Shown in pieces: positions 1 through 12,293 of a stretch of 64,000 nt of DNA; position 1 is the stretch's first letter, and each line of letters starts with the position of its first letter. The position numbers and the translations under genes are program-made. The notes beneath the pieces are model-generated. The model had not been told where the DNA came from. It worked only from the letters and a program-made list of their open reading frames with translations, and did not search any database. The DNA lies in NCBI GenBank assembly GCA_019914995.1, contig CM034143.1, positions 6,487,501 through 6,551,500 of the forward strand, written 5' to 3'. This stretch comes from Acanthochlamys bracteata (taxonomy: Eukaryota; Streptophyta; Magnoliopsida; Pandanales; Velloziaceae).

Positions 1-1697
1 CCAAACATCCACTTCAGCTCAACTTCTGGAAAACCTTTTACAATTTCTTCAGCTGTGGTACTCACAACATAACGTTTTTCATCTCCAAACTTCTTAAAAT
101 CTTTCCTTATCTTAGTTTCAAGATTTCTTTGCAACTGTCTTGACTCTTCGAGAACTTGGCGTATATGCCAAGCGAAGTTTTCAGTACTACTATCAGGATA
201 AACTTCAACCTCCTCAGCCTCTAAAATTTTTGGTAGTAATATCTCCTTCCAATACTCTTTTTGTACGGCTTCTAGGTCCTTTTGGACATCATCTCTAGAA
301 AGCTCATTAGAGATGAGCTTTGGCTCACTGTAAGTTAAATGAATCAGCAGATTGAAGAGTGCAAACTTTTCGCTAAAAGTACAGACTTTTCAATATGATG
401 CTCAAGACCTATTGTAGATATATCTCAATCAGATCTAGGAAAGAATCTATCTTTCTGATTTCAAGTCTTTGAGAATTCCGTTAGTTTCTGTATATGCAAT
501 AATCACTTTATACGCATAAATAACTAAATGATAGTGATGCAGCATCTTACTTGGCAAACTAGGATGACCATAGATCACCTCATAGACAAATGTACAAACT
601 GTGACAAATGCATATTACCAAAAGAATATATCATGAGATGGAAGCAAAGACAACAAAACACTAAATCTCAATGTTCACTTATCTCCATTAACAAAAACAT
701 TGAAGTAGTTTTCAGATTTCATGCATATGTATGTGAATTACCAGAATTAGACTCAGAAAATACACATCTGACCAAGAATGCTAAATCAGTACCTCTTAAG
801 TCTTTCTTCATTCAGTCTCCGCTGGAACCTCTCAACCAAGAGCTCGCATTCCCTCTCTACAAATGCAAGCTCCCTGATTCCAATACTAAGCGTCACTGTT
901 TCCCGCCTCACTATCCGATCATCAATCTCTGCAATCTTCTCCCACAACCCATCGTACTCATCTTCAGCTTCCCTCATTCTCCTCTCCAACTCCTCCACAC
1001 TTCCCGTTCTTCCGCTTCCCTTCAGATTATTCCTCACCAACAGGTCCCTCTCCTTCCTCGCTGCTAGCACCACCTCCAACGCCTTCCCCGACTGTTTTGC
1101 AAGCTCTGCTTTCTCCTTCCTCAAAATGCTCAATTCTTCATTTAATTTCCTCAAAACCTCTCCTTGGACCTTTTTCCTCTTCATCTTCACAACATCCAAC
1201 TCATCCCAAACACTACTCATCCCACATTTCGAAGCCCTGACATCAGCCATTCTCTGCAATAAAACCCCAGCTTCAGATAGAAGCAAGCGCGTGTAGTGTG
1301 AAAACTCGTGATCATTGAAGTTTGAACCTATATTCTTATGGTTCTTCAGTTGTTTCTCCACCGTAGCAGTTGCAGCGATCGCCGGACGAATTCGAATAGG
1401 GGAAGCAAAGGGGACGAACGACAGTGAGAGAGCGAATATGATTACCGAGATTGGTTGGCGCGCGAATTCGAGAATTGCATTGCTGTGACTTCCGCTCCCA
1501 TTGTTGTTGTTATTGATTGTGATTGGTTGTTTAGGAGAATGAGAGAGAGCGGCGGAGAAGAGACAGCGGTGGCCGTGACGGTGATGGCGGCGGTGATGAG
1601 GGTTGGGAGATGGTTGACGGCGGAGGAGAGGGAAACAAGGGGAGAGATTGAAGCTAGTGGGAATGGTGATTGATGGAGAAAGAACGAATGATTCCAT
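1..1697 (-). CDS. FTSHI5: FTSHI5, inactive chloroplast FtsH-like AAA protein (5' part, truncated by window edge)
   Basis: Exon 1 is 1697..793 and exon 2 is 327 running off the left edge; the intron 792..328 has GT-AG borders and phase AG|T. The start gives a Ser/Pro/His/Arg-rich chloroplast transit-like N-terminus, a hydrophobic stretch near residues 80-100, then long charged coiled coil. Motifs such as HEFSHYTRLLL, EIDDRIVRRET and IRELAFVERECELLVE, and in exon 2 LEESRQLQRNL and VKGFPEVELKWMFG, match the N-terminal region of Arabidopsis FTSHI5 (At3g04340) as I remember it. The AAA and protease-like domains lie outside the window. Known for the family: FtsHi proteins lack the zinc-protease motif and join Ycf2, FtsH12 and NAD-MDH in an ATP-driven import motor at the chloroplast inner envelope; FTSHI5 loss is embryo-lethal in Arabidopsis. 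The assignment is firm; whether the rest of the gene is intact cannot be seen. Confidence 0.9.
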
Positions 1698-2443
1698 TGC
1701 TCTAGAGAAAGAAGAAGAAGAGGAAGAAGCTAGAGTACTGTTGCTCTACTACTGCTGCTGGTCTTCTTCTTCTTCACCGCCATGGCATTGGAATTGAAAG
1801 GAGAGAAGCAAAGAAGAGAACTGCAAACAGAGAGGGGTTTAGAACTTTAGATAGGGTGTCAAAATACATGGGTTCATTTCGCATAATTCATCTTTCAACC
1901 GTCTACATTTCGCAAAATACTATATATCACACTTGACATTTCAATTTGGCACTTGACATTTGATTTTGGCATTCTAGTAGAAACCATTTCGATATTCTAG
2001 CACATAGTTTCTTGTACAACAACAGATCGTAGTTCAAAAAAAAAAACAGTATACAAGAATGTGATGCGAAAGATTATTCTTTCTACAGTACAAATGTAAC
2101 ATATGTGCAGCTCTTCATCACAGCATACACAATACATTGGAAAGAAACCGCAGAATCTGGTAATGGTACCATTATTTACCTGTTCAAAGATTATAAGCGA
2201 AACAATAGTTCCACACCTGAAAACCCACACCGTTAAAAAGTGTACCACAACTTTTCTAAATACAACGGCCGATTGCAACGCTACCACTACCGATATCAGC
2301 AAACAGATAGTGTACGCGATTAGCATAAATAGCCCTCAAATTTCAGGAATACAACGTACATTCTAGCTTTAGGAGCAAACGAGACTCCTTATAGCTGACT
2401 GGAAATAGCACTGTAGTATCAAAACTTGTTATTTCTGATATAC
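1698..2443. other. Intergenic: FTSHI5 5' flank and SAD pseudogene 3' flank
   Basis: About 750 bases. The right-hand side of the FTSHI5 start (about 1700-1850) is GA/CT-rich and probably 5' UTR and promoter. The rest is AT-rich. Short open frames near 2000-2370 on both strands overlap each other and match nothing I know. No RNA gene or repeat was recognised. Confidence 0.5.
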
Positions 2444-5400
2444 TCAAAGCTGCACCACCTTATCATGAATCCAGCTGAAAGGTACCACAGGTGCCTGCTT
2501 GGCTCTCGCCTGAGCTCTCTCTTCCAGCTTTCTTATTCTTGGAGCCAGTGTGCAAACAAATTCTTGTGCTTGTCTGCCCTTGCCGGATAGACCAGTTAGC
2601 TTCTCCACATTCCACCTACCAACAAGAAATTCAAGTATGTCTGCGTAGTCCTTGGCTGTGTAAACACCCAATCGCTGAGCCACAGAAGAAAAATGCTCAA
2701 AGAGGTTGTCATCACGTCCATCAAACATCAGATGGGTAGGCATAGAGATCTTCTTCTTCCTCATGTCAGTGAAGGCAAGGACTGTGCCGTCTGGATCAAT
2801 CACAAACAGCTTCTCCACGATCATGGTGCATGCAGTCTCACGTCTCTTCTCATCTGAAGCAATGATGCCACATACCTTCGCGAATTGCAGATAGCCATGC
2901 TCCTTGGCAAGCCTGGCAGTGTTTCCATGAGTTATGAAGGTTGCTCGCTCCTGGAATGAAGTATATATAAAGCCGAGGTAGGGGCTGTTCTCAGTTCTAG
3001 GATCCTACAGTAAAGGAAATATTTGTATTGACAAATCAGAAAATCTTGGTTGCTACAAGCTCATGGCAAAAAGATAACATATGAAGATGCTAACAGTGGA
3101 GAGACATTGCGACAAATTCGCATGTGCATGCACATGGTGGGGAAAACAGGAAGATGTATTCTTGTATAGGAACCTGTCATTCTTGAATGCAGTTAGGGTG
3201 TCTGGGTCTAACTTACCATTCCTGAACCAATCAAATACTGAATTGTTTTTCAATCTGTTTCTTGTCCACTCTTCCAGAAAGGTATAAGTACTTATTCAGT
3301 AGGTCACCGTGTCTATTCTGTTCAGCAGTCCAAGCCCTAGTCCAGATGCTCCTGTCTAGTCCCGAACACCATCAAGCGTATTGAGCATAGTCTGATACGT
3401 TGGGAGGGCTTCCTCGGTTATCATATCACCAACCAAGACGACATAATAGTCATCAGGGATCTCTTTAGCTCGTATCCTCAGTTCTTTAACTTGCTCCTCG
3501 AATCCATCTGATGACAGTCTGGCAGAAAATCCTGGGGTTGCCAGCAGTCCTCAACAGGCTTCAAAAGAACCATTAAGTTCTTCTCCGCCCAATTTTCTAG
3601 TGACTTGAATATTTTGATCTTCTGAGGTGGCATAGAATGAGTAACTTGAACATGAACTTCTCGTGGAGGAGTGAAGGGCTTCTTCGATATCTCAACCCTG
3701 AATTCCACAAAAAAGATGTTTAATTTAAGCATGAGGACCAACAATTACGGAGTCCAGAAAACACCCTCAAAGCTACTACTCTAACATCATAACGGACAAT
3801 TACTAACTCCGCCACCTAATAATATAGGAAATAATCACTTGGATACTCTAAATAGTTGTGAATCATGAAGTGTAAAAGAAATCGTTTGGGAAATGAACAC
3901 AACTTATTGAGCTAAAGCAATGGGAAATTATCGATTTCCATGCAAGTGCATGACTTATGACTAATCAATGAATCAAGGCAAGATTTAGGCATCCCTGGCG
4001 TGCAAACTTAGAAGTACTACACGAGGTATTTCAGAAATGTAAGTGTCAGTTCAAAGAAGAAGGATAAATCTATGTGCACAAGCACATTGGACCTACAACC
4101 ACAGCTGACAGCATAACATAAGAATGACAATTCCTTTGATTTCAAAGCATTTTCGGGAGATTCAGATGACAAGCTTTTGGTTAATGTTAATCTAGGACAC
4201 ACAATGGTTCCAGCCTAGTTATCTATCTGAGATGATATCATCTAAAGCCACATACAAAAGTGGATGAATGGATAAAACAAAGTTCGCAAATGAGAAACAG
4301 AAAACCTAAGAACAAGGCTAGACACTTTTGTTTCTTTAGTCACCTGATCCTCTTATTTTATTCCCTGTAGTAAAAAGAAGGGTAAGAAAACTTAAATGTC
4401 ATATAAACTAAGATTCAGAGTGGAATTAAATTACAACTATTACAAACTTGAAGGCAGCCTATTGGGTGGAATCATTTGAAGAAGCAAAAAGAACATTTGG
4501 AAAGACATGGCACGTGCAGACAATAATGAAGGCAAAAGTAGACAAACCTCCAAGACAACCTGCTTGACAGAGTGAGAGATAGCAACAACAAGCATGAATT
4601 ATAAACAAAAATTATTGAAAAGGTAAACAAAACAATTATTGAAAAGGCAATGAGCTAAGATTTAGCTGCAATGTAGCAACAAGAACGAAGTAGCTCAAAC
4701 AACACATGTTATTGCTTACAACTATATTTTATAAAAGATAGCAGAATCCACTTGTTAAAGTCTATGAATAATCAAGAAGCACTTGAGGGATAAAATTACA
4801 TGTCTACGATAGTTGAGACCCATCCCCATGTTGCTTACAAGCTCCAACGAAGAAAATAATGAATTAATTAAAAGGACAATAGGTCTATCTACAAAACAAT
4901 TACTTTATAAAAACTGAAATGACAACAAGTCAATAGATAACTTAAAGTATGTCTATACATGGAGGGAAAGACAAATACCTCCTAAGAATGGAACAAATTC
5001 AAATAAACTCTATCACAATAACTCAAAGCTCTCACCAAAGGATGATAACAAAGATGCAGTTTCGTACGTACTCTTCAGAAGACCCACAAAAAAAATGAAT
5101 CAAAACTGCAAGGATCCTAAATTCTCCCAGAGCATATGCCATTTGATGCAAACAGCGAGTTAAACTACACAAAACTGTTGAATTCTCAAAACCCGCTAAC
5201 AAAATTTCAATACTACTCAGCAAATAAACTCAGGACACATCTGGAAAATTGCTTTTAGCGCAACTTAGTATCCTCCAACTGTAGTGCAGCCATCACATTG
5301 TGAATAATTACACAGAAAGCCAATGAGAGCAGAAGCAATTGACGACACCATAAGTTAAATGCATTAGCTTATATCAAAAGGTCCAAATCAACCAAAATTC

Positions 5401-5822
5401 ATAACAAGAAAAGAATAGCTTGAAATGAGGTCCAAACAATTTCACACCGACTAAAGATCTACGAATTCATAACACCAAAATGAAATACGAGAAATTAGTT
5501 GTAAAACACATACTGGTAACTACACAGACAAAATACATAAATTAACACTCGCTGGACAGATCCATGTCACCATATCAAATAAATTGAAGAGAAGATTAAA
5601 TTATGAGCAACCCATATAATTAAAAACCCCTCTTCAGATTAAAATTTATAAAAAAAAAAGAAAAGAAATTTGGAGCAATAATAGAAGAGCAAGAACGACT
5701 TACTTTGGAATTGTAGATGCCACGGAAACCCTTGCTGCCGCAGCTGTCCTGCTCCTTCGACCATTGCCAGAGAACCCAAACAACAGTTCGGGCTTCACGG
5801 CTACTCTCGAACAACACGCCAT
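2444..5822 (-). pseudogene. Stearoyl-ACP desaturase (SAD/FAB2-type) pseudogene with three-exon structure
   Basis: Exon 1 (5822..5704) encodes a plausible chloroplast transit peptide (MACCSRVAVKPE...) and joins in phase (AA|G) to exon 2 (3697..3217), which reads [20 protein letters not shown]; exon 3 is 3004..2444 and ends [12 protein letters not shown]. Intact family members desaturate 18:0-ACP to 18:1-ACP in the plastid stroma using a diiron centre. Exon 2 is broken: a frameshift after QPQDFLPD (about 3529), TAG in place of Glu in GVRDETGAS, a deletion removing about five codons (PTSWA), and a small deletion that shifts frame after QIEK. The first iron motif reads AEQNRH instead of EENRH, and the second, in exon 3, reads DEKRRE instead of DEKRHE. 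Two metal ligands (Glu143 and His232 in castor numbering) are therefore lost. Exon 3 is otherwise open over 187 codons. Introns are kept, so this is a duplicated gene, not a retrocopy. The first intron (about 2 kb) holds nothing else recognised. Confidence 0.9.
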
Positions 5823-7086
5823 TTCTCTCCTTCGTCTCTCTGTTTATCGATTTCTTCTCCCTTTGTTATCTCAATGTTTTCTCTCTTTCTTCTTTCGATT
5901 TGGTGTTTTTTGTTGGTAAGTTTTTCAGACTCTCTCCCTGTCTTCTCTCTACGCGATAGATTCTATACGGGGCAGAGAGAGAGAGATCGCGAGGAAAACC
6001 ACAGAGAGAGAAGAAAAAGAGAAGGTTGGTTCTATTAATAGGAGAGAGAGGCGAGGGAGAGGCTGGCGTTGTTCTAAGCCTTTGTTTTTGTTTGGACTGG
6101 CAATTTATTTTCCTTGACCAACGTGCCCTGTATCCTAATATTACCAAATACTAATCAGTGTAAACTCATTGTTTATGTTTGAACTTTAATGTAATGAAAT
6201 GTAATCAGGTAATGTGATATCTAGTCTAGATTCTAGAATAGATTAAACAAATAATTCGAGGAACATATACTTTAATCACTCTAGTCCGCTTCGGAAACAA
6301 ATTAAGCAATACTCGAATGACATGTTTCTAAACAGGTGTTAAATCTTCATTGATTTGCTCCCACTACAAGTTTACGAGTCAAAAAAAGCTTAGTGTAAAA
6401 CAAAAATAATTGTAACAAATTGAACTCCCTTATGTCAGTTTCTACAGAATAATAACACTTTGTAAGAAAAACTTCTGCAAATGACTACAACAGCAAAAAG
6501 TGCGGCCTTTCCAAAGGATAAGAAGCAGATGCATTATCAACGTGGTCATACAAGACATAAATGCGAGGCAAATAAGGTGGCAAACAATGGCATAAATGAA
6601 AACTGATACACAACAGGAGGAATTTCCAATTGGATTCACACACTGCAGCTTTCAATTCCACAACCACCACGGTCCACTTAGCTAGTCTTCTCATTGTCCG
6701 TGCAAGAAATTTACAAATCCATTGATTCAGAAGACTATTTTTCCAAAATCCAATGGTACAACAACCTCGTATAATTGTTTCGTCAGAAGAAACTGCCCCA
6801 TAAATTTGTCCCTCATACGAACTAAACTTGTAGACCACAAGCAGGTGCAGACAGACCCATGACAACTGTGTGCACTTCAGACTATCCAAACTAATTATGG
6901 AACTTTCTTCTGCACAAGTACTCAGGAAAACTAGAGACGAAACCCATAACTTGCGTGTAGAAACATCTGATAATACATCTATATGGAAGCCAATGACAAT
7001 TAGCATCTGCTTGCCTACACAGAATGAACATCTCAGGAGATACGAAACTGTTAGTCAAACAGTTGAGAAAGGTAGAGTAGGCAACA
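5823..7086. other. Intergenic: SAD pseudogene 5' flank and CBSX6 3' flank
   Basis: About 5823-6060 is CT/GA-rich (GAGAGA tracts), as in plant 5' UTR or core promoter sequence of the minus-strand desaturase copy. About 6430-7086 is probably the 3' UTR and downstream flank of the CBSX6-like gene. Open frames of 60-170 codons here overlap one another, lack family matches and look like chance. Confidence 0.45.
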
Positions 7087-9747
7087 TTAACGGACCATTG
7101 AACCGAGACTGCCTGGATACTTGGTAACAGCATGGAATATGTCATTGTAGCTCACGATTCCAATCAAAATGTCATCCTCAGCCTCAGCTTCAGTCACCCA
7201 AACATGAGTCGCTCTGTGTGAGAGTATCTGTGCCATTACTGCTGCTAATGAGCTGTTCTGTTTGCATGTCAAAGGCGCGCTCCTTCCTCTGTACATGCCC
7301 CTCGGACCTCCAAGTGACACTGGACTAGCACTGAAAAACCCAATGCTTCTGCTACTAAATTTCTTTGGCCTCGATGAAGCTCCCACTCTTGTCTCCTCAA
7401 TTGGAGGGCTGAATGTGAAGCTTGGGAAAGAACCCCCAGAGGCTTCATTATCCTCTGCCCCCATCACAAACTGACCGGCTGTAAGATTCGCCACGGCCCA
7501 TGCTGCATCAACATAATCACACTTCCAGAGCTTATATGCAGAAATCTCACCAATGATTTTGTGGGTGCCATCTGAGTTAGTTTCAACCACTGCAACTGCG
7601 CACGGATCCTGTGGGAGTTTACCAAGACCCTCCAGAGCATACATAGATGCTTCAATGTGGGAATAATGTGGGGTAATGGCTCCAAGGGAGGATATCGAGG
7701 AAAGGGGAATTGGATTTAAAGCACCAAGACAATCAATGAGGAAGCGCAACACATCCTCCCTGGAGAGGCAGCAGTACCTGTTACCCCCATGCGAGACAGG
7801 TGTAGATGGTCGCTTGGTGTTATCACTGTTATCAGCATTGGAGTCCAGATTCTTGAGCCATTTACCACTGTAGAAAACAGAGAACCGCTTGCTGACACCC
7901 TTCCATACAGCGCTCTTCCGTACAAGTAGACGACGCAAACCCTGCTTCATCATCTCCAGAGCTTCTATCAGCCTGGTCACCAGACCATGACACAATCAGT
8001 CCAAACTAGATATCAAAGACCATACTACAATGCATGGCCAAATTGGACTTGATTAAAACCTAGATGTGCTGGATGCACAAGAAAGAGAAAATCTGCTAAG
8101 AATTTGCACAAAATGAAACAAGCAGAAATGGCATTTTCAAGTTGCAGTTTTGCACAACCTCCAGTCATTCTTTCCTTTACAATGCAATAAGACACTAAAC
8201 TATGTATTGTATGGCTTGAATGAATCATCATCCATATGGGTGGCAGGAGGGTACATATTTTTTTAAAAGCACCAAAGTAACAGCTGGAAGGGAAAAGCCA
8301 GATACGTGACACAAATCAGGTCTATATTTCAGTCATCTAAACATAAGATGCAAATGGGTCCAAAGAGATAAGAATGAAGTCAAAGTACCAGGAAGGTATG
8401 AACCTTAGGACACGGCGACATCTCATAATTTGAAGTAAAACTTCCTTCAGCTGTAGGGAAGCATCTCCAATCACCACATCTATTCTACCATGTTTAGATA
8501 TAGAATTACATATTACATACTCCTGACCAGATAGGGAATATCACGTTGGACTAAACACAAAGTTAAATCTGTTCAATTCTCCAAGTCTGACCAAGCAAAT
8601 TATGTACCAAAGTAAGAGAAAAGACAAAGTCTTACGCCATCTGGAGTTGAGAGTAACAGAACGTCCCTACATTTATCTAGTTTGATTAAATACCATAACT
8701 TCAAAGACAAGCATGTATACTATTGCATCTTACTAAATTCATCTATGAAATTCCACAAACATCCTTAACATTACTTTAATTTTGTGCTTTGTCTCACTTG
8801 ACCCATCCACAACCTGTGCAAAGCCAACAAACAGCCCCAAGTTCTTATCACAAATCCAAAAAAGTAATGGTGCTCCAAAGCACAAGCATAATTACCTCAA
8901 TCAAAAAAGAAATCACATCACATTAGTGGTGCAACACAAAATGAAGGCTAAGCTTTCCAACTATTCATACAATCTACACAAGCTAAGGGGTCCAGGAAAA
9001 ACTGAAGAAAGAATCATCTATAATCAAAGTCCTATTCAACCCAATCAAAGTCTATTTATCCAGACAACTGTAGGAAGACAGGTAATCATGAGGCAACGAC
9101 AAGTCTCTAGTTAAATTCCAAAACAACATCTGCAAGCTCATTTATTCGGACACAGAAAGAACTAGCAATCAACACAATCAAGTTCCTGCATTCAACTAAA
9201 TCAGATAAGCACATTATAAAAAAACAATAAAGATAACCATCAGGTGTAATTAATCTCTATCTATCTACTTGACTAATCAAACCATAATAACCGAAATCTC
9301 ACAAACATCACAATAACTCTCATTCGATTATTAAACAATCATCAACCGTATTCAATCGAATAACTTCACATAACCAACAGAGCTGATTTACAAATTTTTA
9401 GCAAGAGACTGATTGTTGTACCTGGTGTCGGGCTCGACTTCTCTAAGCAGAGAAGGATTAGCGACGACAACATCAGCGACGCGCGTCTTCATCGCTCGCT
9501 GGTGGTCCCCACCACCAGAAGCAGCAGCAATGAACGCAACAAGCTCAACCGAACTCAACAACCCAACGAATCTCTCGGCGATCGCCGGTGACTTGTTCTT
9601 TCTCCACACAGTAATCGATCCTTCGGAGCAGTTAGCGATTGCATGTACTGCAGATTCAACGGTCTCTGATTCATCGAACTCGACTAGATCGGGTTTTCCA
9701 ACGGTGAGATCACCCACCACGTGGTGTACGAACACCGGTGAAACCAT
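7087..9747 (-). CDS. CBSX6: CBS domain-containing protein, CBSX6-like
   Basis: Two exons, 9747..9422 and 7972..7087, joined at ACCAG|G CTG (GT-AG intron of 1.45 kb), give 403 residues. The N-terminus (VHHVVGDLTVGKPDLVEF, ESAVHAI) and exon 2 (RLLVRKS, GKWLKNLDSN, CCLSREDVLRFLI, GEISAYKLWKCDYVDAAWA, GRSAPLTCK, LSHRATHVWVTEAE) closely follow Arabidopsis CBSX6 (At1g65320). CBS pairs bind adenosyl ligands; plant CBSX proteins are thought to sense energy or redox state, but CBSX6 itself has no well-defined partner. No transit peptide is obvious, so a cytosolic protein is likely. The frame is open throughout and all conserved blocks are present, so it is probably functional. The nearest upstream gene is more than 2 kb away on the opposite strand. 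Confidence 0.92.
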
Positions 9748-10325
9748 CTCCTCTGCGGTAAACTTACGGAACCTCCTTGATTGAAATCATGGAGTATTGA
9801 TGTGTTAGGGATTCACCGCCGCAGTGGAGAAACAATGAAGCGTAGAGCAGAACACGATAACGACTCCGCACGTGTGATATCACGTGACAGTACGAGTTTT
9901 ACTGAGCTGGGAATTTATTGTAGTCCATTATGGGCCGGTCCATCTTCATGTAATCTACTGGGTTTAGGCCCACGTTTGACATGTGCTATAACATCGGAGT
10001 ACATCAGAAGAAGTGTATACCAACTATAGTTTATACGATATACCATAGAATTTGCATGAAAAAACCGCTAATGAATATATTGCATTAACGGGCCAGGTTA
10101 CACAGAAGTGTATACCGAAGCATTTGCTACATGAACCTGCTAATCAATATATATTGCATGAGAGTACCAGGTTATGGATAAATGTATATTCATAATGTGT
10201 GTAGATATGACCAGTGACAATTTAGTAATTATTCAGAAGAATGAGTTTAACTGTGTATATGATTAGATGGGCTGGGCGGTGATAGTTGGGTAAATATTAC
10301 AGGCATTGGGCCCAAACTGTTGACT
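9748..10325. other. Intergenic: CBSX6 5' flank with an imperfect ~72-base tandem duplication
   Basis: After about 250 bases of probable 5' UTR and promoter of the minus-strand CBSX6-like gene, the sequence contains two related segments, about 10051-10114 and 10123-10188. Both carry TTTGC...ATGAA...CCgCTAATnAATATAT...TTGCAT...CCAGGTTA...TGTATA. They are diverged, with several substitutions and small indels. No coding potential is apparent. Confidence 0.4.
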
Positions 10326-10732
10326 AAGCGTTGTTTAGATACTTTTAAAAAATACTTATTAATTTTTCAACTTTATATTTTTTATTTTATTTAAATTTAA
10401 ATAATATAAAAATTTTTGTATCGTAAAATTTAATTACAAATTTAGTGACGTGCATGGATCGTTAGCTTTAGTTCAATCATCCATAAAGGCGTATTATTAT
10501 ATTATTAAGGGTTTAGAAAGTTAGAAATAAGTGTGGTAAAAAATTTTATTTATTTTTATTAAAAACGAGTTTGAAAGTAAAATTTTAATTCTAACGTTGA
10601 ATATTTGAAAGTAAAATTTAGACAAAAACTTAGTTTCAAATTTATATTTACTTTAACTTAAAAATGAGTTAAAATTAAAACTGAATTTGAAAAAATAGGT
10701 TCGAAATATAGGTAAACAACTAAACAAGCTTT
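10326..10732. repeat. AT-rich fold-back element (MITE-like)
   Basis: Left end AAGCGTTGTTTAGATAC (10326) and right end GTAAACAACTAAACAAGCTT (to 10732) are imperfect inverted repeats sharing AAGC-TTGTTTAG. The interior is about 80% A/T with runs of A and T and no open frame. The shape resembles the short terminal-inverted-repeat elements common in plant intergenic DNA. No clean target-site duplication was identified, so the class is not assigned. Confidence 0.45.
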
Positions 10733-10892
10733 AAATGGCCATGAAATAGCAATTAAATAAAATTTTATTGCAATAAATGCAAATGTTTGATAATGAAAGT
10801 TGGTTTCCACATATCACGGTGAGGTTTTTCCAAATTTTGTTTAAGCAATTCACGGTAAGATTAAGACTTGTTCTCTTGTTTAATACTATTTA

Positions 10893-11751
10893 TAGGGGTG
10901 GCAATATAGATTGATGGGTCGATTTTGGTTCAAACTTATTTAATAATTGGGTTAAATTCGTTCAACTCTAATTCAACTCATAAATTTATACAGGTCAAAA
11001 TTGTTAACCATAACCCAATCTATTAATAATCGGGTCAAATTCGGATGAACCCATTTAATAATTAAAATTATTAATTATTAATTATATATTTTTAAGCTTC
11101 AACGAAATTATAAGATCAGTTTGAATGAAAATGTACGATATTTTTACTGACAAGATATAATTATATCCGACAAAATATGCATTCCTTAATATCTTCATCG
11201 GTACTTAAAATATCCAAAAAAATATTATCTTTATTTTTTGAAAATATATGATAACAGCTAAAATTTATGATTATAAATACATATTAATAATTTCAATAAA
11301 AATTTTGATAAATATATCTATCTAACAAAATTTTCATAAAAATCTTTATACGAAATTTAAATTCGTCATTAAAAATATGTACATAATAATACTTTCGGTA
11401 ATATTATAATTTTCATTTTACACTATTTTACTAAAGTATAAAAATAAAGAATTAATTATAAATATAATATAATTTAATAGTTTGTAAATAACTATTACCG
11501 ATTATTTTTATTATCAATATTTTATTATACGGTAAGAAAAAATCAGAATTGTTACTTTAAAAGGTGACATTTCGGATTGATAGGTCAATTTCGGATTAAC
11601 TCGGGCCGATCTATTTAATAAACGGTTTAAATTCGTTCAACCCTAACCTAACCCATATATTTATATGGGTCAAATTTTCTAACCCTAATTCTGATTAAAT
11701 AGGTTAGTTTTGGGTTGCATCTTCAGATCGGATCATATATTGCCACCCCTA
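10893..11751. mobile_element. Non-autonomous hAT-type MITE with 8-bp target-site duplication
   Basis: The 859-base element begins TAGGGGTGGCAATATAG and ends with its inverse ATATTGCCACCCCTA. Subterminal blocks (AAATTCGTTCAACtCTAA and AAATTCGTTCAACcCTAA, followed by CAACTCATAAATTTATA-like sequence) also recur. Flanking octamers are ACTATTTA (10885-10892) and ATTATTTA (11752-11759), 7 of 8 identical, as expected for a hAT 8-bp duplication that has aged. The interior is AT-rich with no transposase frame, so it is non-autonomous. TAGGG/CAGGG termini with 8-bp duplications are typical of the hAT superfamily. Confidence 0.75.
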
Positions 11752-11759
11752 ATTATTTA

Positions 11760-12293
11760 TTTAGATAAATTGTGTTTGTTTATTAGTGGTAACTTGCTAG
11801 ATTTGTGAATATAAGCAATTTACAGATGAGAATGTTGTTCCTTTTTTTTTGGGTATTTTCTCGGTTGAGTGTGTTATTTCTTAATTCAAGTGTTAGATTT
11901 AGAATCTTTTTGTAGAACTCCGAATACGTCTTGTTTTCTTTTGTTAAATATGGATTTATACATTGCTTGTCTGTAACCTGTTTGTGAAATTGCCCCAGAG
12001 ATAAATTTGGAAATATTGTAACTCCAGCTTAGAATCTGCAAAGATTGTAATATCTTCAATGCCAAATCACCAAACACCTCCACCATGAATTAAATGAGCA
12101 CTTTGATCATCCGAACATTGGAACAAGAACTGAAGTTTTTTGTAGGCCCCATTCAGAAATTTTTGTCAAGCTCAATTCGTTCCTTTTTCATTCTTTTATT
12201 GTCTGTATATACTTTTCTTTGCATCCACTCCCTCGCTTCAGTTTTTTGTTCTCTTTTCTGACAAGAACTCTTGGTGACAGTTTGTTTCCTGCC
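11760..12293. promoter_or_regulatory. 5' flank of the At3g27210-like gene
   Basis: About 530 bases of AT-rich sequence upstream of the start codon at 12294. A CT-rich stretch at 12170-12290 is probably 5' UTR. A minus-strand frame of 66 codons at 11886-12086 has no recognisable relatives. No specific motif is assigned. Confidence 0.35.

Noticed and set aside
528-1296. Plus-strand frames over FTSHI5 exon 1 and its intron
   Set aside because: Shadows of the coding exon and intron on the other strand.
1997-2366. Overlapping frames of 109 and 87 codons on opposite strands
   Set aside because: Mutually exclusive, no homology, intergenic composition.
2444-2824. Desaturase exon 3 as an independent functional gene
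   Set aside because: It is the C-terminal exon of a broken gene, lacks the first iron motif and has Arg instead of His in the second.
5866-6147. 93-codon minus-strand frame upstream of the SAD pseudogene
   Set aside because: GA-repeat-rich leader; exon 1 of the desaturase lies just downstream with its own start.
6485-7006. 173-codon minus-strand frame downstream of the CBSX6-like gene
   Set aside because: Located in the probable 3' UTR, no family resemblance and overlapped by other open frames.
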